A DNA stretch of 64,000 nt from CAYSCX01 sp964429575 (GTDB lineage: Bacteria > Desulfobacterota > Binatia > Binatales > Binataceae), in NCBI GenBank assembly GCA_964429575.1, contig CAYSCX010000001.1, positions 219,484-283,483 on the forward strand, in the 5' to 3' direction. Positions 8,559 to 16,322 of the stretch are shown here, in pieces. Below the pieces are notes generated by a model that searched no databases, was not told the origin of the DNA, and saw only the letters and a program-made list of their open reading frames with translations. Both the position numbers and the translations under genes were made by a program. Numbering within the stretch: position 1 is the stretch's first letter; every line of letters starts with the position of its first letter.

Positions 8559-9890
8559 TCAACCACGCCCCGCTGCGTGCGCGAGCGCGCGACTGCCGAT
8601 GTCCCGCCGAAACTGCTTGCCGTCAAACGAGATCATGTCGGCTGCCTGATAGGCGGCATTCACCGCAGTGGCCAAATCGTCGGCCATTGTCGTCACCGCG
8701 AGCACCCGGCCGCCGTCGGTGACCAGCGTGCCGTCGCGCAACGCTGTGCCTGCATGAAATACTTTGACGCGAATCTTCTTGAGCGCCCACTGGACCTTCG
8801 CCTCTGACGGCTCGGAGCCCTCGATGCGCTCGAGTCCTGTAATCGGAAGTCCCTTGCGGTAGTCGCCGGGGTATCCGCCCGACGCGAGCACCACTGTCGC
8901 CGCGCTTTTCGTCGACATCCGAAACGGCGCGCTTTCGAGGCGCCCATCGACCGCCGCGAGCAGCGTCTCCGCGAGGTCGCCATCGAAGCGCATCATCAGG
9001 ACTTCGCACTCGGGATCACCGAATCGGGCGTTGTACTCGATTACGTTCAATGTCTCGCCGTCGATCATCAGTGCCACGTACATCACGCCTCGATACGGCG
9101 CGCCCCGCCGCTTCATTTCCGAAAGCGTCGGTTGAACGACCTCGCGCATGATGCGTCCGTCGAGCGCGCCATTGAGGTGCGGCACTGGAGAGTACGCGCC
9201 CATGCCGCCCGTGTTGGGACCCTGGTCGCCGTCGAATATCGCCTTGTGGTCCTGGGCGATACCGAGGCTTATCGCGTTGTCGCCATCGCAAAGCGCGAAG
9301 TACGAGAGTTCCTCGCCGCGAAGGCATTCTTCGATCACGACGCGTCTTCCGGCGGCGCCGAATCTCGCCTGCTCGAGCGCGTCGCTAATCGCGGCGAGCG
9401 CAGCATCAGTATCGCGGCACACCGTGACGCCCTTGCCGGCCGTAAGACCGTCGGCCTTGACGACAATCGGAGCGGCGTGCGAACGCACGTACTGTCGCGC
9501 TGCTTGCGCGTCATCAAACACCTCGAATTCGGCGGTCGGCACGCCGGCAGCGCGCATCACCGATTTCGCGAAGGACTTGCTCGCCTCGAGCTGCGCGGCT
9601 GCGCGCCTGGGGCCGAAAATCTTGAGGTTGGCCCGCTCGAACTCATCAACGATTCCGGCGGCAAGCGGCTCCTCGGGCCCCACGATCGTAAGTTCGACCT
9701 TTTTCTCTCGCGCGAATTCGATCAATGCCGCGCTGTCGTCAGGAGCGATCGCAACCGGCTCGGCGAGCTGCGCGGTGCCGGGGTTGCCGGACGCGCAGTA
9801 AATCTTCCAGACGCCCTGGCTTTGATGCAGCCGCCAGCAGAGCGCGTGCTCGCGCGCCCCTTTGCCGATGACCAGGACTCTTGCCGGCAT
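8559..9890 (-). CDS. purD: Phosphoribosylamine--glycine ligase (GARS)
   Basis: ATP-grasp enzyme joining phosphoribosylamine and glycine in purine synthesis. The 443-residue length is normal. Seen are the N-terminal VLVIGKGAREHALCWRL, GPEEPLAAGIVDEF, the ATP-grasp lid region VVKADGLTAGKGVTVC, and the substrate-binding NTGGMGAYSPVP and EYNARFGDPECEVL, with C-terminal YPGDYRKG. It sits 9 bp after purH on the same strand, so the two purine genes are probably co-transcribed. Confidence 0.97.
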   Translation of the reverse strand: MPARVLVIGKGAREHALCWRLHQSQGVWKIYCASGNPGTAQLAEPVAIAPDDSAALIEFAREKKVELTIVGPEEPLAAGIVDEFERANLKIFGPRRAAAQLEASKSFAKSVMRAAGVPTAEFEVFDDAQAARQYVRSHAAPIVVKADGLTAGKGVTVCRDTDAALAAISDALEQARFGAAGRRVVIEECLRGEELSYFALCDGDNAISLGIAQDHKAIFDGDQGPNTGGMGAYSPVPHLNGALDGRIMREVVQPTLSEMKRRGAPYRGVMYVALMIDGETLNVIEYNARFGDPECEVLMMRFDGDLAETLLAAVDGRLESAPFRMSTKSAATVVLASGGYPGDYRKGLPITGLERIEGSEPSEAKVQWALKKIRVKVFHAGTALRDGTLVTDGGRVLAVTTMADDLATAVNAAYQAADMISFDGKQFRRDIGSRALAHAAGRG

Positions 9891-9899
9891 TCGATGAAA

Positions 9900-11465
9900 T
9901 TAATGGCGGAAGTGGCGGACGCCCGTGAAGACCATCGCGAGCCCGTTCTTGTCCGCCGCCGCTATGACCTCGCTGTCGCGCACCGCGCCGCCGGGCTGAG
10001 CGATCGCCGTGGCGCCTGCTTCGGCGGCGAGTGTCGGTCCGTCAGGAAAGGGAAACAGCGCCTCGGAAACGAGCACGGAACCTTCCAGCGCGATCTTGAG
10101 GCGCGCCGCCTTCTCTCGCGCCGTGTACACCGGATCGATGCGCGACGTTGCTCCACCGCCGACCGCGAGCGTGCGATCCTCGGTGACGAATGCGATCGCG
10201 TTGGACTTGATGTGCTTACACACCCGGATGCCGAAGGCGAGTGCGCGGTACTCGGCGTCGTTAGGTCTGCGCCTCGTCACGACCTTTCCCTGCCGAGGGT
10301 CCTCGATCGCGAGGTCCGGTGTTTGCACGAGCAGTCCGCCGAGCACGCGCCTGAGGTCGAATTCTTCGCGACGAACCGCATCGGCATGAAATCGCATCAC
10401 ACGCCGATTCTTCTTCTTGCGCAGGAATTCGATCACTCCCGGCGGGTAGTCAGGCCCGATCAGCACTTCTGTGAACAGCTCATCGACTGCGCGCGCGAAC
10501 TCCATGTCCCAGGGCCGATTGGAAATGACGATGCCGCCAAACGGCGAGTCCGGGTCGGTCGCGAACGCCTTGTCCCATGCGCCCTTGAGCGTATCTGCGA
10601 CGCCGACGCCGCACGGCGTGTTGTGCTTGAGAATCGCGACCACCGCGCGCGGCTCATCGCGGAACTCGAGCATCATGTTAATTGCCGAGCTGATGTCGAC
10701 GACGTTGTTGAACGAAAGTTCCTTGCCGTGAAGCTGCTCGGCGATCTCTAGGAATCTGCCATAGAGTGCGCCCGTTTGATGCGGATTCTCGCCGTAGCGC
10801 AGCATCTGCTCGCGCTCGAGCGCGATGCTGAACGTTTCGCCAAGCGCGGCGCCTTCCGGCTCCGCACGCGCGCCAAGCCAGTTGGAGATGGCCGAGTCGT
10901 ACTGCGTGACGCGCGCGAACGCCTTTCGCGCAAGCCGCCATCGCGTCTGCGCGCTCACGGCGCCATTATTGGAATCCATCTCGGCGGCGACCGGTGCGTA
11001 ATCCGCAGGGTCCACCACCACCGCGACATCAGTGAAATTCTTCGCCGCCGCGCGTACCAGCGTGGGGCCGCCGATGTCGATGTTCTCGATCGCGTCCTCA
11101 AGCGTTACGCCGTCTTTCGCCGCGGTTTTCTCGAACGGGTAGAAGTTGACGGCCACCAGGTCGATCGGTTCGAGCGCGTGCTCTTTCATCTGGCGCTGAT
11201 GGCTCGCCTGGGAGCGTCGCGCGAGGATGCCGCCGTGGATCTTTGGATGCAGCGTCTTTACGCGGCCATCGAGAATCTCCGGAAACCCGGTAAAATCCTC
11301 GACCGCGCGAACCTTGATGCCCGCGCCCTCCAGCGCCGCGCGCGTCCCGCCGGTCGAGAGAATCTCGACTTGGTGCCGCGCCAGCGCCCGCGCAAACTCC
11401 GCGAGGCCGCTCTTGTCCGACACTCCGAGCAGCGCACGCCGAATCACCACCTTTTCCCCGTTCAT
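9900..11465 (-). CDS. purH: Bifunctional AICAR formyltransferase/IMP cyclohydrolase
   Basis: Catalyses the last two steps of IMP synthesis. The N-terminal IMP cyclohydrolase (MGS-like) domain shows RALLGVSDKSGLAEFARAL, STGGTRAALEGAG, VKTLHPKIHGGIL and NFYPFEKT. The C-terminal transformylase domain shows RYGENPHQTGALY and LKHNTPCGVG, which carries the catalytic Lys-His. Length 521 aa is typical. ATG start 7 bp from the downstream end of alr; together alr-purH-purD-Sua5-DUF1015 read as one minus-strand cluster with gaps of 6-21 bp or overlaps. Confidence 0.97.
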   Translation of the reverse strand: MNGEKVVIRRALLGVSDKSGLAEFARALARHQVEILSTGGTRAALEGAGIKVRAVEDFTGFPEILDGRVKTLHPKIHGGILARRSQASHQRQMKEHALEPIDLVAVNFYPFEKTAAKDGVTLEDAIENIDIGGPTLVRAAAKNFTDVAVVVDPADYAPVAAEMDSNNGAVSAQTRWRLARKAFARVTQYDSAISNWLGARAEPEGAALGETFSIALEREQMLRYGENPHQTGALYGRFLEIAEQLHGKELSFNNVVDISSAINMMLEFRDEPRAVVAILKHNTPCGVGVADTLKGAWDKAFATDPDSPFGGIVISNRPWDMEFARAVDELFTEVLIGPDYPPGVIEFLRKKKNRRVMRFHADAVRREEFDLRRVLGGLLVQTPDLAIEDPRQGKVVTRRRPNDAEYRALAFGIRVCKHIKSNAIAFVTEDRTLAVGGGATSRIDPVYTAREKAARLKIALEGSVLVSEALFPFPDGPTLAAEAGATAIAQPGGAVRDSEVIAAADKNGLAMVFTGVRHFRH

Positions 11466-11471
11466 GGCACT

Positions 11472-12602
11472 CTATCCCCGCGCGATTCGCGGCACTCGCT
11501 TTCCGACCGTGCAGAGCATCTCGTACGAAATGGTATGCGCCAGCCGCGCGATATCATTGACGCTGATGGTCGACTCTCCCGCGCCACCCCACAGTATCAC
11601 CTCGTCGCCAACTTCAGCCTGCGGCACGTCGGTGATATCGATCATCGTGAGATCCATGCACACCGCGCCGGCCACTCGCGCGCGGCGCCCACGAATCAGC
11701 ACCTCTGCGCCGTTCTGAAGCCCGCGCCGGTACCCGTCGGCATAACCGACCGGCAGCACGCCAATGATGCTCGGCCGCGTCGTCACAAAGGTGTGGCCGT
11801 AGCTCACACCCGCGCCGGCTGGAACGTTCTTTCGCTGAACCAGCCGCGTCTTGAAGGTCATCACCGGCCGAAGCTCGACCTTTTCGCGCACCGCGGGCAC
11901 GGGCGGGAGACCATAGAGTGCTAGTCCGCTGCGGACCATGGTGAAGCGCGCATCTTCGCGCAGCACCAGCGCGGCTGTGTTTGCGACGTGGAGGAGCTCG
12001 GGACGCATCCCGGCGGAACCGAGCGTTTCTATCACCGCGGCGAATACCTTGAGCTGCGAATCGGTGACCGGACTCGCCGGGTCGCTCGCATTTGCGAGCA
12101 GCGTGCAGGCGCCCTCGAACTTCAGCGACGTAGCCGCGCGAATCGCGGCGATCGCCGCTGGAACGTCGGCGGGCAGGATGCCGAGCCGCGTCGCGCCGGT
12201 ATCGAATTTCAAGTGAATCGGAACCGGCGAACGCCCCAACGCGTGCGCGGCCGCGTTCAACGGCGCGATAAGTGCGACGTCGAACACGAACGGTGTGACG
12301 CCAAGCTCGATTATCTCGCGCGCCTGTTCGTGGAAGAATCCACCGAGCAGGTAGATTCGCGCGCCGGTGAGTCCGGCTTCGCGAAGTTCGCGCGCCTCGC
12401 CCATCGTCGCGACGCCGAAGTGACGGCAGCCGTCCGCGGCCAACGCGCGCGAGACTGTCACCGCGCCGTGTCCGTACGCGTCGGCCTTCACGACCGCCAT
12501 CAATTCCCGGCCGGGGGCAAGCGACCCGAGCATCCGATAGTTGAAACGCAGAGCGGCGAGATCGATTTCGACCACCGTCGCCCGCCCGGTCTCCGATGAC
12601 AT
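11472..12602 (-). CDS. alr: Alanine racemase
   Basis: PLP enzyme making D-alanine for peptidoglycan. Start ATG 12602 gives MSSETGRATVVEIDLAAL and 376 residues, the usual length; the open frame further upstream has no similarity. The PLP lysine is in VVKADAYGHGAV (Lys39). The second catalytic base Tyr is in GAGVSYGHTF in the C-terminal beta-domain, and the phosphate-binding region is downstream of HLKFDTGATRLGI. It is the promoter-proximal gene of the minus-strand purine cluster. A rho-independent terminator for an upstream transcript lies 56-96 bp before it (12658-12698). Confidence 0.96.
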   Translation of the reverse strand: MSSETGRATVVEIDLAALRFNYRMLGSLAPGRELMAVVKADAYGHGAVTVSRALAADGCRHFGVATMGEARELREAGLTGARIYLLGGFFHEQAREIIELGVTPFVFDVALIAPLNAAAHALGRSPVPIHLKFDTGATRLGILPADVPAAIAAIRAATSLKFEGACTLLANASDPASPVTDSQLKVFAAVIETLGSAGMRPELLHVANTAALVLREDARFTMVRSGLALYGLPPVPAVREKVELRPVMTFKTRLVQRKNVPAGAGVSYGHTFVTTRPSIIGVLPVGYADGYRRGLQNGAEVLIRGRRARVAGAVCMDLTMIDITDVPQAEVGDEVILWGGAGESTISVNDIARLAHTISYEMLCTVGKRVPRIARG

Positions 12603-12657
12603 GCTGCTGCGGTCCTTAGCGCCCAGGAAAGGAAGGCGCGAGCGTCGCCATACGGCG

Positions 12658-12698
12658 AAAAAACGAAAAACGCCCGAGCCATCCCGACAGCCCGGGCG
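12658..12698 (-). terminator. Rho-independent terminator upstream of alr
   Basis: Read on the minus strand: CGCCCGGG (12698-12691), 12-nt loop, CTCGGGCG (12678-12671; 8 bp with one G-U), then T-runs TTTTTCGTTTTTT. It would end a transcript that begins between about 12700 and 12860 on the minus strand, ahead of the alr start. Confidence 0.7.
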
Positions 12699-12880
12699 CA
12701 CGCCATCGAGACGCGCCCGTTGAGCGCGACGCCTTGCGCCGCAATTTTGCGCCCGTCCAGGGTACGTTGCCAACTAACCACCGCCTTTGCGGACAGTCAA
12801 TCGAGTCTCGCGCCAACAATCCACGGCGCTACCGCAATCTTGTGGACGGCGATCTTTCGACGCGGGCACGCTGTGCATTT

Positions 12881-12909
12881 TTGCGATAGCGCGTCGCCAG
12901 TGCTATAAG
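12881..12909 (+). promoter_or_regulatory. Sigma-70-type promoter of the thiamine operon
   Basis: TTGCGA (12881-12886), 17-bp spacer, TATAAG (12904-12909) preceded by TGC, giving an extended -10 look. Transcription would begin at about 12915-12917, exactly at the 5' strand of the TPP aptamer P1 helix, which supports the assignment. Confidence 0.7.
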
Positions 12910-12914
12910 GAAAT

Positions 12915-13074
12915 TGGCTGGGGGTGTGCGCTTGGCGCACTGAGAACTCCTCGAGAGGACCCCTCGAACCTGATCCGGATAATACCGGCGTAGGGAAGCC
13001 AGCTCCGCCGGATGCCGCGCGACGTTCGCGGCCGCGCCAGGGCCGCTTCCCCGAAATCGAGGAAGCGGCTTTTT
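12915..13074 (+). promoter_or_regulatory. TPP (THI-box) riboswitch with expression-platform terminator
   Basis: The aptamer spans about 12915-13001. P1 is TGGCT (12915-12919) with AGCCA (12997-13001). The conserved CTGAGA (12939-12944), ACCC followed by GAACCTGATC, GGATAATACC and GCGTAGGGAAG follow in the order of the THI element. The expression platform is a 9-bp hairpin, GCCGCTTCC (13042-13050) and GGAAGCGGC (13061-13069), followed by T5 (13070-13074). TPP binding should therefore stop transcription of thiS-thiG-thiE. The purine-rich 3' arm is also the only SD-like stretch before thiS. Confidence 0.97.
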
Positions 13075-13076
13075 CA

Positions 13077-13295
13077 ATGGCCCAACACGCTGCCATCGAG
13101 ATCATGTTAAACGGAGAACCGCACGCGCTCGATGGCGATGCGCGCCTCGCGGCGTTGCTCGAGAAGCTCGAAGTCCGTCGCAAGCGGATCGCGGTCGAGA
13201 TCAACGGCGAAGTGGTTCGTAAGGCGGACTACGATAGGGTGATGTTGAGCGCAGGCGACAAGGTCGAGGTGATCAATTTCGTCGGCGGCGGCTGA
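13077..13295 (+). CDS. thiS: Sulfur carrier protein ThiS
   Basis: A 72-residue beta-grasp carrier whose C-terminal thiocarboxylate donates sulfur for the thiazole ring. It ends in the diagnostic EVINFVGGG (Gly-Gly terminus) and contains IEIMLNGEPHAL near the start and RKRIAVEINGEVV in the middle. ATG 13077 follows the riboswitch T-run by 2 nt, so its ribosome-binding site would overlap the terminator's 3' arm (AGGAAG at 13060-13065). A second Met (13104) is possible but would remove the first beta strand. First gene of the riboswitch-controlled operon. Confidence 0.93.
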   Translation: MAQHAAIEIMLNGEPHALDGDARLAALLEKLEVRRKRIAVEINGEVVRKADYDRVMLSAGDKVEVINFVGGG

Positions 13296-13324
13296 GCGCG
13301 CCCATCCGCGCAGCGCAGGTGCTT

Positions 13325-14101
13325 ATGCAAGACACTCCATTGCAACTCGGCGGCAAGAGCTTCAAATCGCGGCTCATTGTCGGCACCGGCAAGTACAAGG
13401 ATTTCACTGAGACCAAGGCGGCGATCGAGGCGAGCGGCGCGGAAATCGTGACCGTCGCGGTGCGGCGCGTGAACATCACCGACCGCAACAGCGAGAACCT
13501 GCTCGACTACATCGACCCGAAAAAATTTCAGATACTGCCCAATACCGCCGGTTGCCACAGCGCCGAAGAAGCGATCCGCACCTGCCGGCTCGCGCGCGAG
13601 GCCGGGGTCGGAGAGCTGGTCAAGCTCGAAGTCATCGGCGACGACCGCACGCTGTTCCCCGACGTGCCGGCGACCATCGAGGCTGCGCGCGTACTCGTGA
13701 AAGAAGGCTTCATGGTGATGCCCTATATCACCGACGATCCGGTCGCGTGTCTCAAGCTCCAGGAAATTGGGTGCGTCGCGGTGATGCCGCTCGCGGCGCC
13801 CATTGGCTCGGGCCTCGGTATTCGCAACCCGTTCAACCTCGCGATCATTCTCGAGCAGGCCAGGGTGCCGGTGATCGTCGATGCGGGCGTGGGCGTGCCG
13901 TCCGACGCTGCCGAAGCGATGGAGATGGGATGCGACGGCGTGTTGATGAACAGTGCGATCGCCGGTGCGAAGGAACCGATCGCGATGGCGCGCGCAATGC
14001 GCCTTGCCATCGAGGCGGGACGGCTCGCGTTTCTGGCTGGACGCATCGAGCGCAAGCTCTATGCGACAGCGTCCAGCCCGCTCTCCGGCCTCATCAAGTA
14101 G
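13325..14101 (+). CDS. thiG: Thiazole synthase ThiG
   Basis: TIM-barrel enzyme that builds thiazole phosphate from deoxyxylulose phosphate, dehydroglycine/iminoglycine and ThiS thiocarboxylate. At 258 residues the length is typical. Motifs are SRLIVGTGKYKDF, GAEIVTVAVRRVN, LLPNTAGC-like ILPNTAGCHSAEEA, VKLEVIGDDRTLFPD, VMPLAAPIGSGLGI and the phosphate site VDAGVGVPSDAAEAMEMG. ATG 13325 is chosen over GTG 13319, with AGGTG just upstream. It lies 29 bp after thiS and 7 bp before thiE. Confidence 0.97.
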   Translation: MQDTPLQLGGKSFKSRLIVGTGKYKDFTETKAAIEASGAEIVTVAVRRVNITDRNSENLLDYIDPKKFQILPNTAGCHSAEEAIRTCRLAREAGVGELVKLEVIGDDRTLFPDVPATIEAARVLVKEGFMVMPYITDDPVACLKLQEIGCVAVMPLAAPIGSGLGIRNPFNLAIILEQARVPVIVDAGVGVPSDAAEAMEMGCDGVLMNSAIAGAKEPIAMARAMRLAIEAGRLAFLAGRIERKLYATASSPLSGLIK

Positions 14102-14108
14102 CGACGCC

Positions 14109-14792
14109 GTGGGCGACGACGCCGCACGCCGGCCGCGATTCCGCCTCTACCTGATCACCGATCGCGCGCTCTGTGCTCCGCGCGAACTCGTCGATACCTG
14201 CGCTGAAGTTCTTTCGATGGCGTCGCGCGAATTCGCGCGCGGCAGCGTTGCGCTGCAGCTTCGCGAAAAAGACCTGACCGCGCGCGACCTGTACAACGTG
14301 GCGCTCCGATTGCGCGATGTCTGCACCCGCACCGGCACGGCGCTGCTCGTAAACGATCGGATCGATGTTGCGTTGGCAGCCGGCGCTGACGGAATTCACC
14401 TACCCGCCGCCTCGTTCTCCGTCGCGGATGCGCGCGCGCTGCTCGGGCCCGCGAGGCTCATCGGCGTCTCTACCCACAGTGCTGGCGCCGTCGCCAAGGC
14501 CGCTGACGCCGGCGCGGACTTCGCCGTGTTCGGACCCGTTTACCATCCAATCTCGAAATCCGCGTACGGACCGCCGCGCGGTCTCGAAGAACTCCGTGCG
14601 GTCGTCGCGTCCGTCTCGATGCCGGTGTACGCGCTCGGTGGAATCACTGCGGCGCGCACGCGCGACGTGATGCGCGCAACATCTGACGGCACTGCGGGTG
14701 TCGCCGTGATTGGCTCGGTATTCGGCGCGAAGTCGCCCGCCGACGCAGCGCGCGCGATCCTCAGCGCGCTTCGCGCGGCGCGTCCGAATTGA
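14109..14792 (+). CDS. thiE: Thiamine-phosphate synthase ThiE
   Basis: Joins the pyrimidine and thiazole halves into thiamine phosphate. It starts at GTG 14109, 7 bp after thiG; the longer open frame from 13953 overlaps thiG and is ignored. Family motifs are LYLITDRALC, VALQLREKDLTARDL, LLVNDRIDVALAAGADGIHL, DFAVFGPVYHP, YALGGITAARTRDV and GVAVIGSVFGA. 227 residues, normal length. The last 32 bp overlap the 3' end of the opposing peroxiredoxin-like gene. No thiC, thiD or thiF is seen in the window. Confidence 0.95.
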   Translation: MGDDAARRPRFRLYLITDRALCAPRELVDTCAEVLSMASREFARGSVALQLREKDLTARDLYNVALRLRDVCTRTGTALLVNDRIDVALAAGADGIHLPAASFSVADARALLGPARLIGVSTHSAGAVAKAADAGADFAVFGPVYHPISKSAYGPPRGLEELRAVVASVSMPVYALGGITAARTRDVMRATSDGTAGVAVIGSVFGAKSPADAARAILSALRAARPN

Positions 14793-15681
14793 CGCTCCGA
14801 GCTGCCTCGAGCAGCGCGCCCGTCGATGGCATCTCTCGATAGTACGGCGACGTAAACGTCCATCGCACGATTCCCGCGTGGTCCACGATGAAGAACGCGG
14901 GAATCGCGCTGTCGGGCTCGCCGCCCCGATGGCGCTGCACCAGACCCAGCGGGCCGACTACAGTCTGCTTCTCGTCGCTCAGCAGTGGAATGCCGGTCTT
15001 GAGAAATCCGGCAAGCATGCTCGAGCGTGCGACCGGGTCTGCGCTGATCGCGACTACTTCAAGTCCGGCGGCATCGAGCTGCTCGCGATTCGAGGTGAGT
15101 TCGCCCAGTTCGTAGCGCGCGAACGGACAGAAGTCTCCGCGATAGACCACGACCAGCGTCGCGCGCCCGTCGCCGCTGACCGGCCCCCGGTGAATCACGC
15201 CATTCTGGTCGGCGAGCGCGAAATCCGGAAATCGCTGCCCTTCGCCGCTTTGCAACGTAAACGCAGGATTGCGCGTCCCGCGCAGCGTATAGCTGACGAA
15301 TCGCCCGCCGCCGACTCCGACCACTACACAGGTGAGAAACGCGAGCACGAAAAGTCCGAGCTTCAAATGCGCCGACCACACCCCCAACGCGGCACGCACG
15401 CCTCCCAGCGCGAGCAACATCGCAAGCGCGAGACCTGTGTAGGCTGGGTACGGCACCCGCGCGTGGATTCCCATCGCGGGCGACGACCAGAACGACGAGA
15501 GAACGAACTCGTAAAGTCCGAATGCGGCCGCGGTAAGCGCGAGTGCCGCGATCGCCCGCAGCGGCTGAAACGGCGCCGGCGGCTGGCGTGGATCGTCCAG
15601 CTCGCCGGTGAGCGCGCGCTCTGCCCCGGCTACTTCCTGCGGCAGTTCGTGCTCGACGCTCTCACGGCCCGCCTCGCTCAT
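14761..15681 (-). CDS. Membrane-anchored peroxiredoxin-like (AhpC/TSA family) protein
   Basis: 306 residues in two parts. Residues ~43-64, 79-101 and 108-126 are three predicted membrane helices. From ~140 there is a thioredoxin-fold redoxin domain with FPDFALADQNGVIHR and the peroxidatic Cys185 in YRGDFCPFARYEL, then AISADP and FFIVDHAGIVRW. The usual second Cys position after CP is Phe-Ala, so a resolving Cys within this motif is absent (1-Cys type, or a partner thiol). ATG 15681 overlaps the upstream hydrolase stop by ATGA. Its 3' end overlaps thiE tail to tail. Confidence 0.85.
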   Translation of the reverse strand: MSEAGRESVEHELPQEVAGAERALTGELDDPRQPPAPFQPLRAIAALALTAAAFGLYEFVLSSFWSSPAMGIHARVPYPAYTGLALAMLLALGGVRAALGVWSAHLKLGLFVLAFLTCVVVGVGGGRFVSYTLRGTRNPAFTLQSGEGQRFPDFALADQNGVIHRGPVSGDGRATLVVVYRGDFCPFARYELGELTSNREQLDAAGLEVVAISADPVARSSMLAGFLKTGIPLLSDEKQTVVGPLGLVQRHRGGEPDSAIPAFFIVDHAGIVRWTFTSPYYREMPSTGALLEAARSVNSDAPREAR

Positions 15682-16322
15682 GCGGCGTCCAGTTGCTCCT
15701 TCAATTCCTCGACAGTCAGCAAATCGACCCCCGCCGCGCGCCACGCCTCGATGAACGACGGCGCCTCAGCGCCAATCGGCGCGATCGCGTCGGTCACCAC
15801 GTGAAGCTTTGGTCCGCGCATCTTGAGGAGACCTTGCACCGCGTGATCCACGCACACTTCAGCGTACACGCCATAGATCACAACATCGTGGAATGGTTCG
15901 AGCAGCCGTCGCAGCAGCCGCTCCGCGTTGCGATTGCCGCTGAACACATCGAAGCGCTGCTTGTGAATCAGGATCTCGCCGGGATGTTTGAGCACAGCAA
16001 CGATTGCGGCATCGCCAAGCTCGACATTCTCGATGACCACCGGGTTGCGCGGCGCGGTTTCGTCGATCTTCTTCTGGCCGGGCGTGCCGCGCATGCAGTG
16101 GTCCGGCCATTCGCCGCCGTTGCGCTGCAGTTCAGGATCCTCTGGCGTATGGCAGTCCGCCGATGCGATCACCTTGATTCCGCGCTCGCGCGCGAGCTGC
16201 GTCACCTCGGCGAGCGCCGGAATCACGCGCTCGGTGCCGTCGATGTACAGCCTCCCGCCGGGGAGAATGAAGTCCCGCTGCGTATCGACGTCGTAGAAAA
16301 GCGTGGTTTGGGACTTCATCAT
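15678..16322 (-). CDS. Cysteine hydrolase (isochorismatase/nicotinamidase family)
   Basis: 214 residues. The catalytic Asp is in FYDVDTQRDF (Asp11), ASADCHTPEDPEL matches the metal-binding/nicotinamidase region, and the catalytic Cys is in YGVYAEVCVDHAV near residue 157. GGEWPDHCMRGTPGQ resembles the nicotinamidase stretch WP.HC..GT.G, which argues for a nicotinamidase-like amidase over isochorismatase. ATG overlaps the rtcB stop by 4 bp (ATGA) and its own stop overlaps the peroxiredoxin start, so the three genes are translationally coupled. Confidence 0.9.
   Translation of the reverse strand: MMKSQTTLFYDVDTQRDFILPGGRLYIDGTERVIPALAEVTQLARERGIKVIASADCHTPEDPELQRNGGEWPDHCMRGTPGQKKIDETAPRNPVVIENVELGDAAIVAVLKHPGEILIHKQRFDVFSGNRNAERLLRRLLEPFHDVVIYGVYAEVCVDHAVQGLLKMRGPKLHVVTDAIAPIGAEAPSFIEAWRAAGVDLLTVEELKEQLDAA

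Larger units (their letters stand above)
12603..12914. other. 312-bp intergenic region between alr and the thiamine riboswitch
   Basis: No convincing protein gene. It holds a minus-strand intrinsic terminator (12658-12698), a possible short minus-strand transcript ahead of it, and on the plus strand the promoter of the thiamine operon (12881-12909). Short ORFs crossing it in several frames lack family resemblance and start signals. Confidence 0.6.

Noticed and set aside
9132..10751. 539-codon plus-strand frame
   Set aside because: Antisense to purD and purH, Arg/His-rich, no motifs; GC-rich codon shadow.
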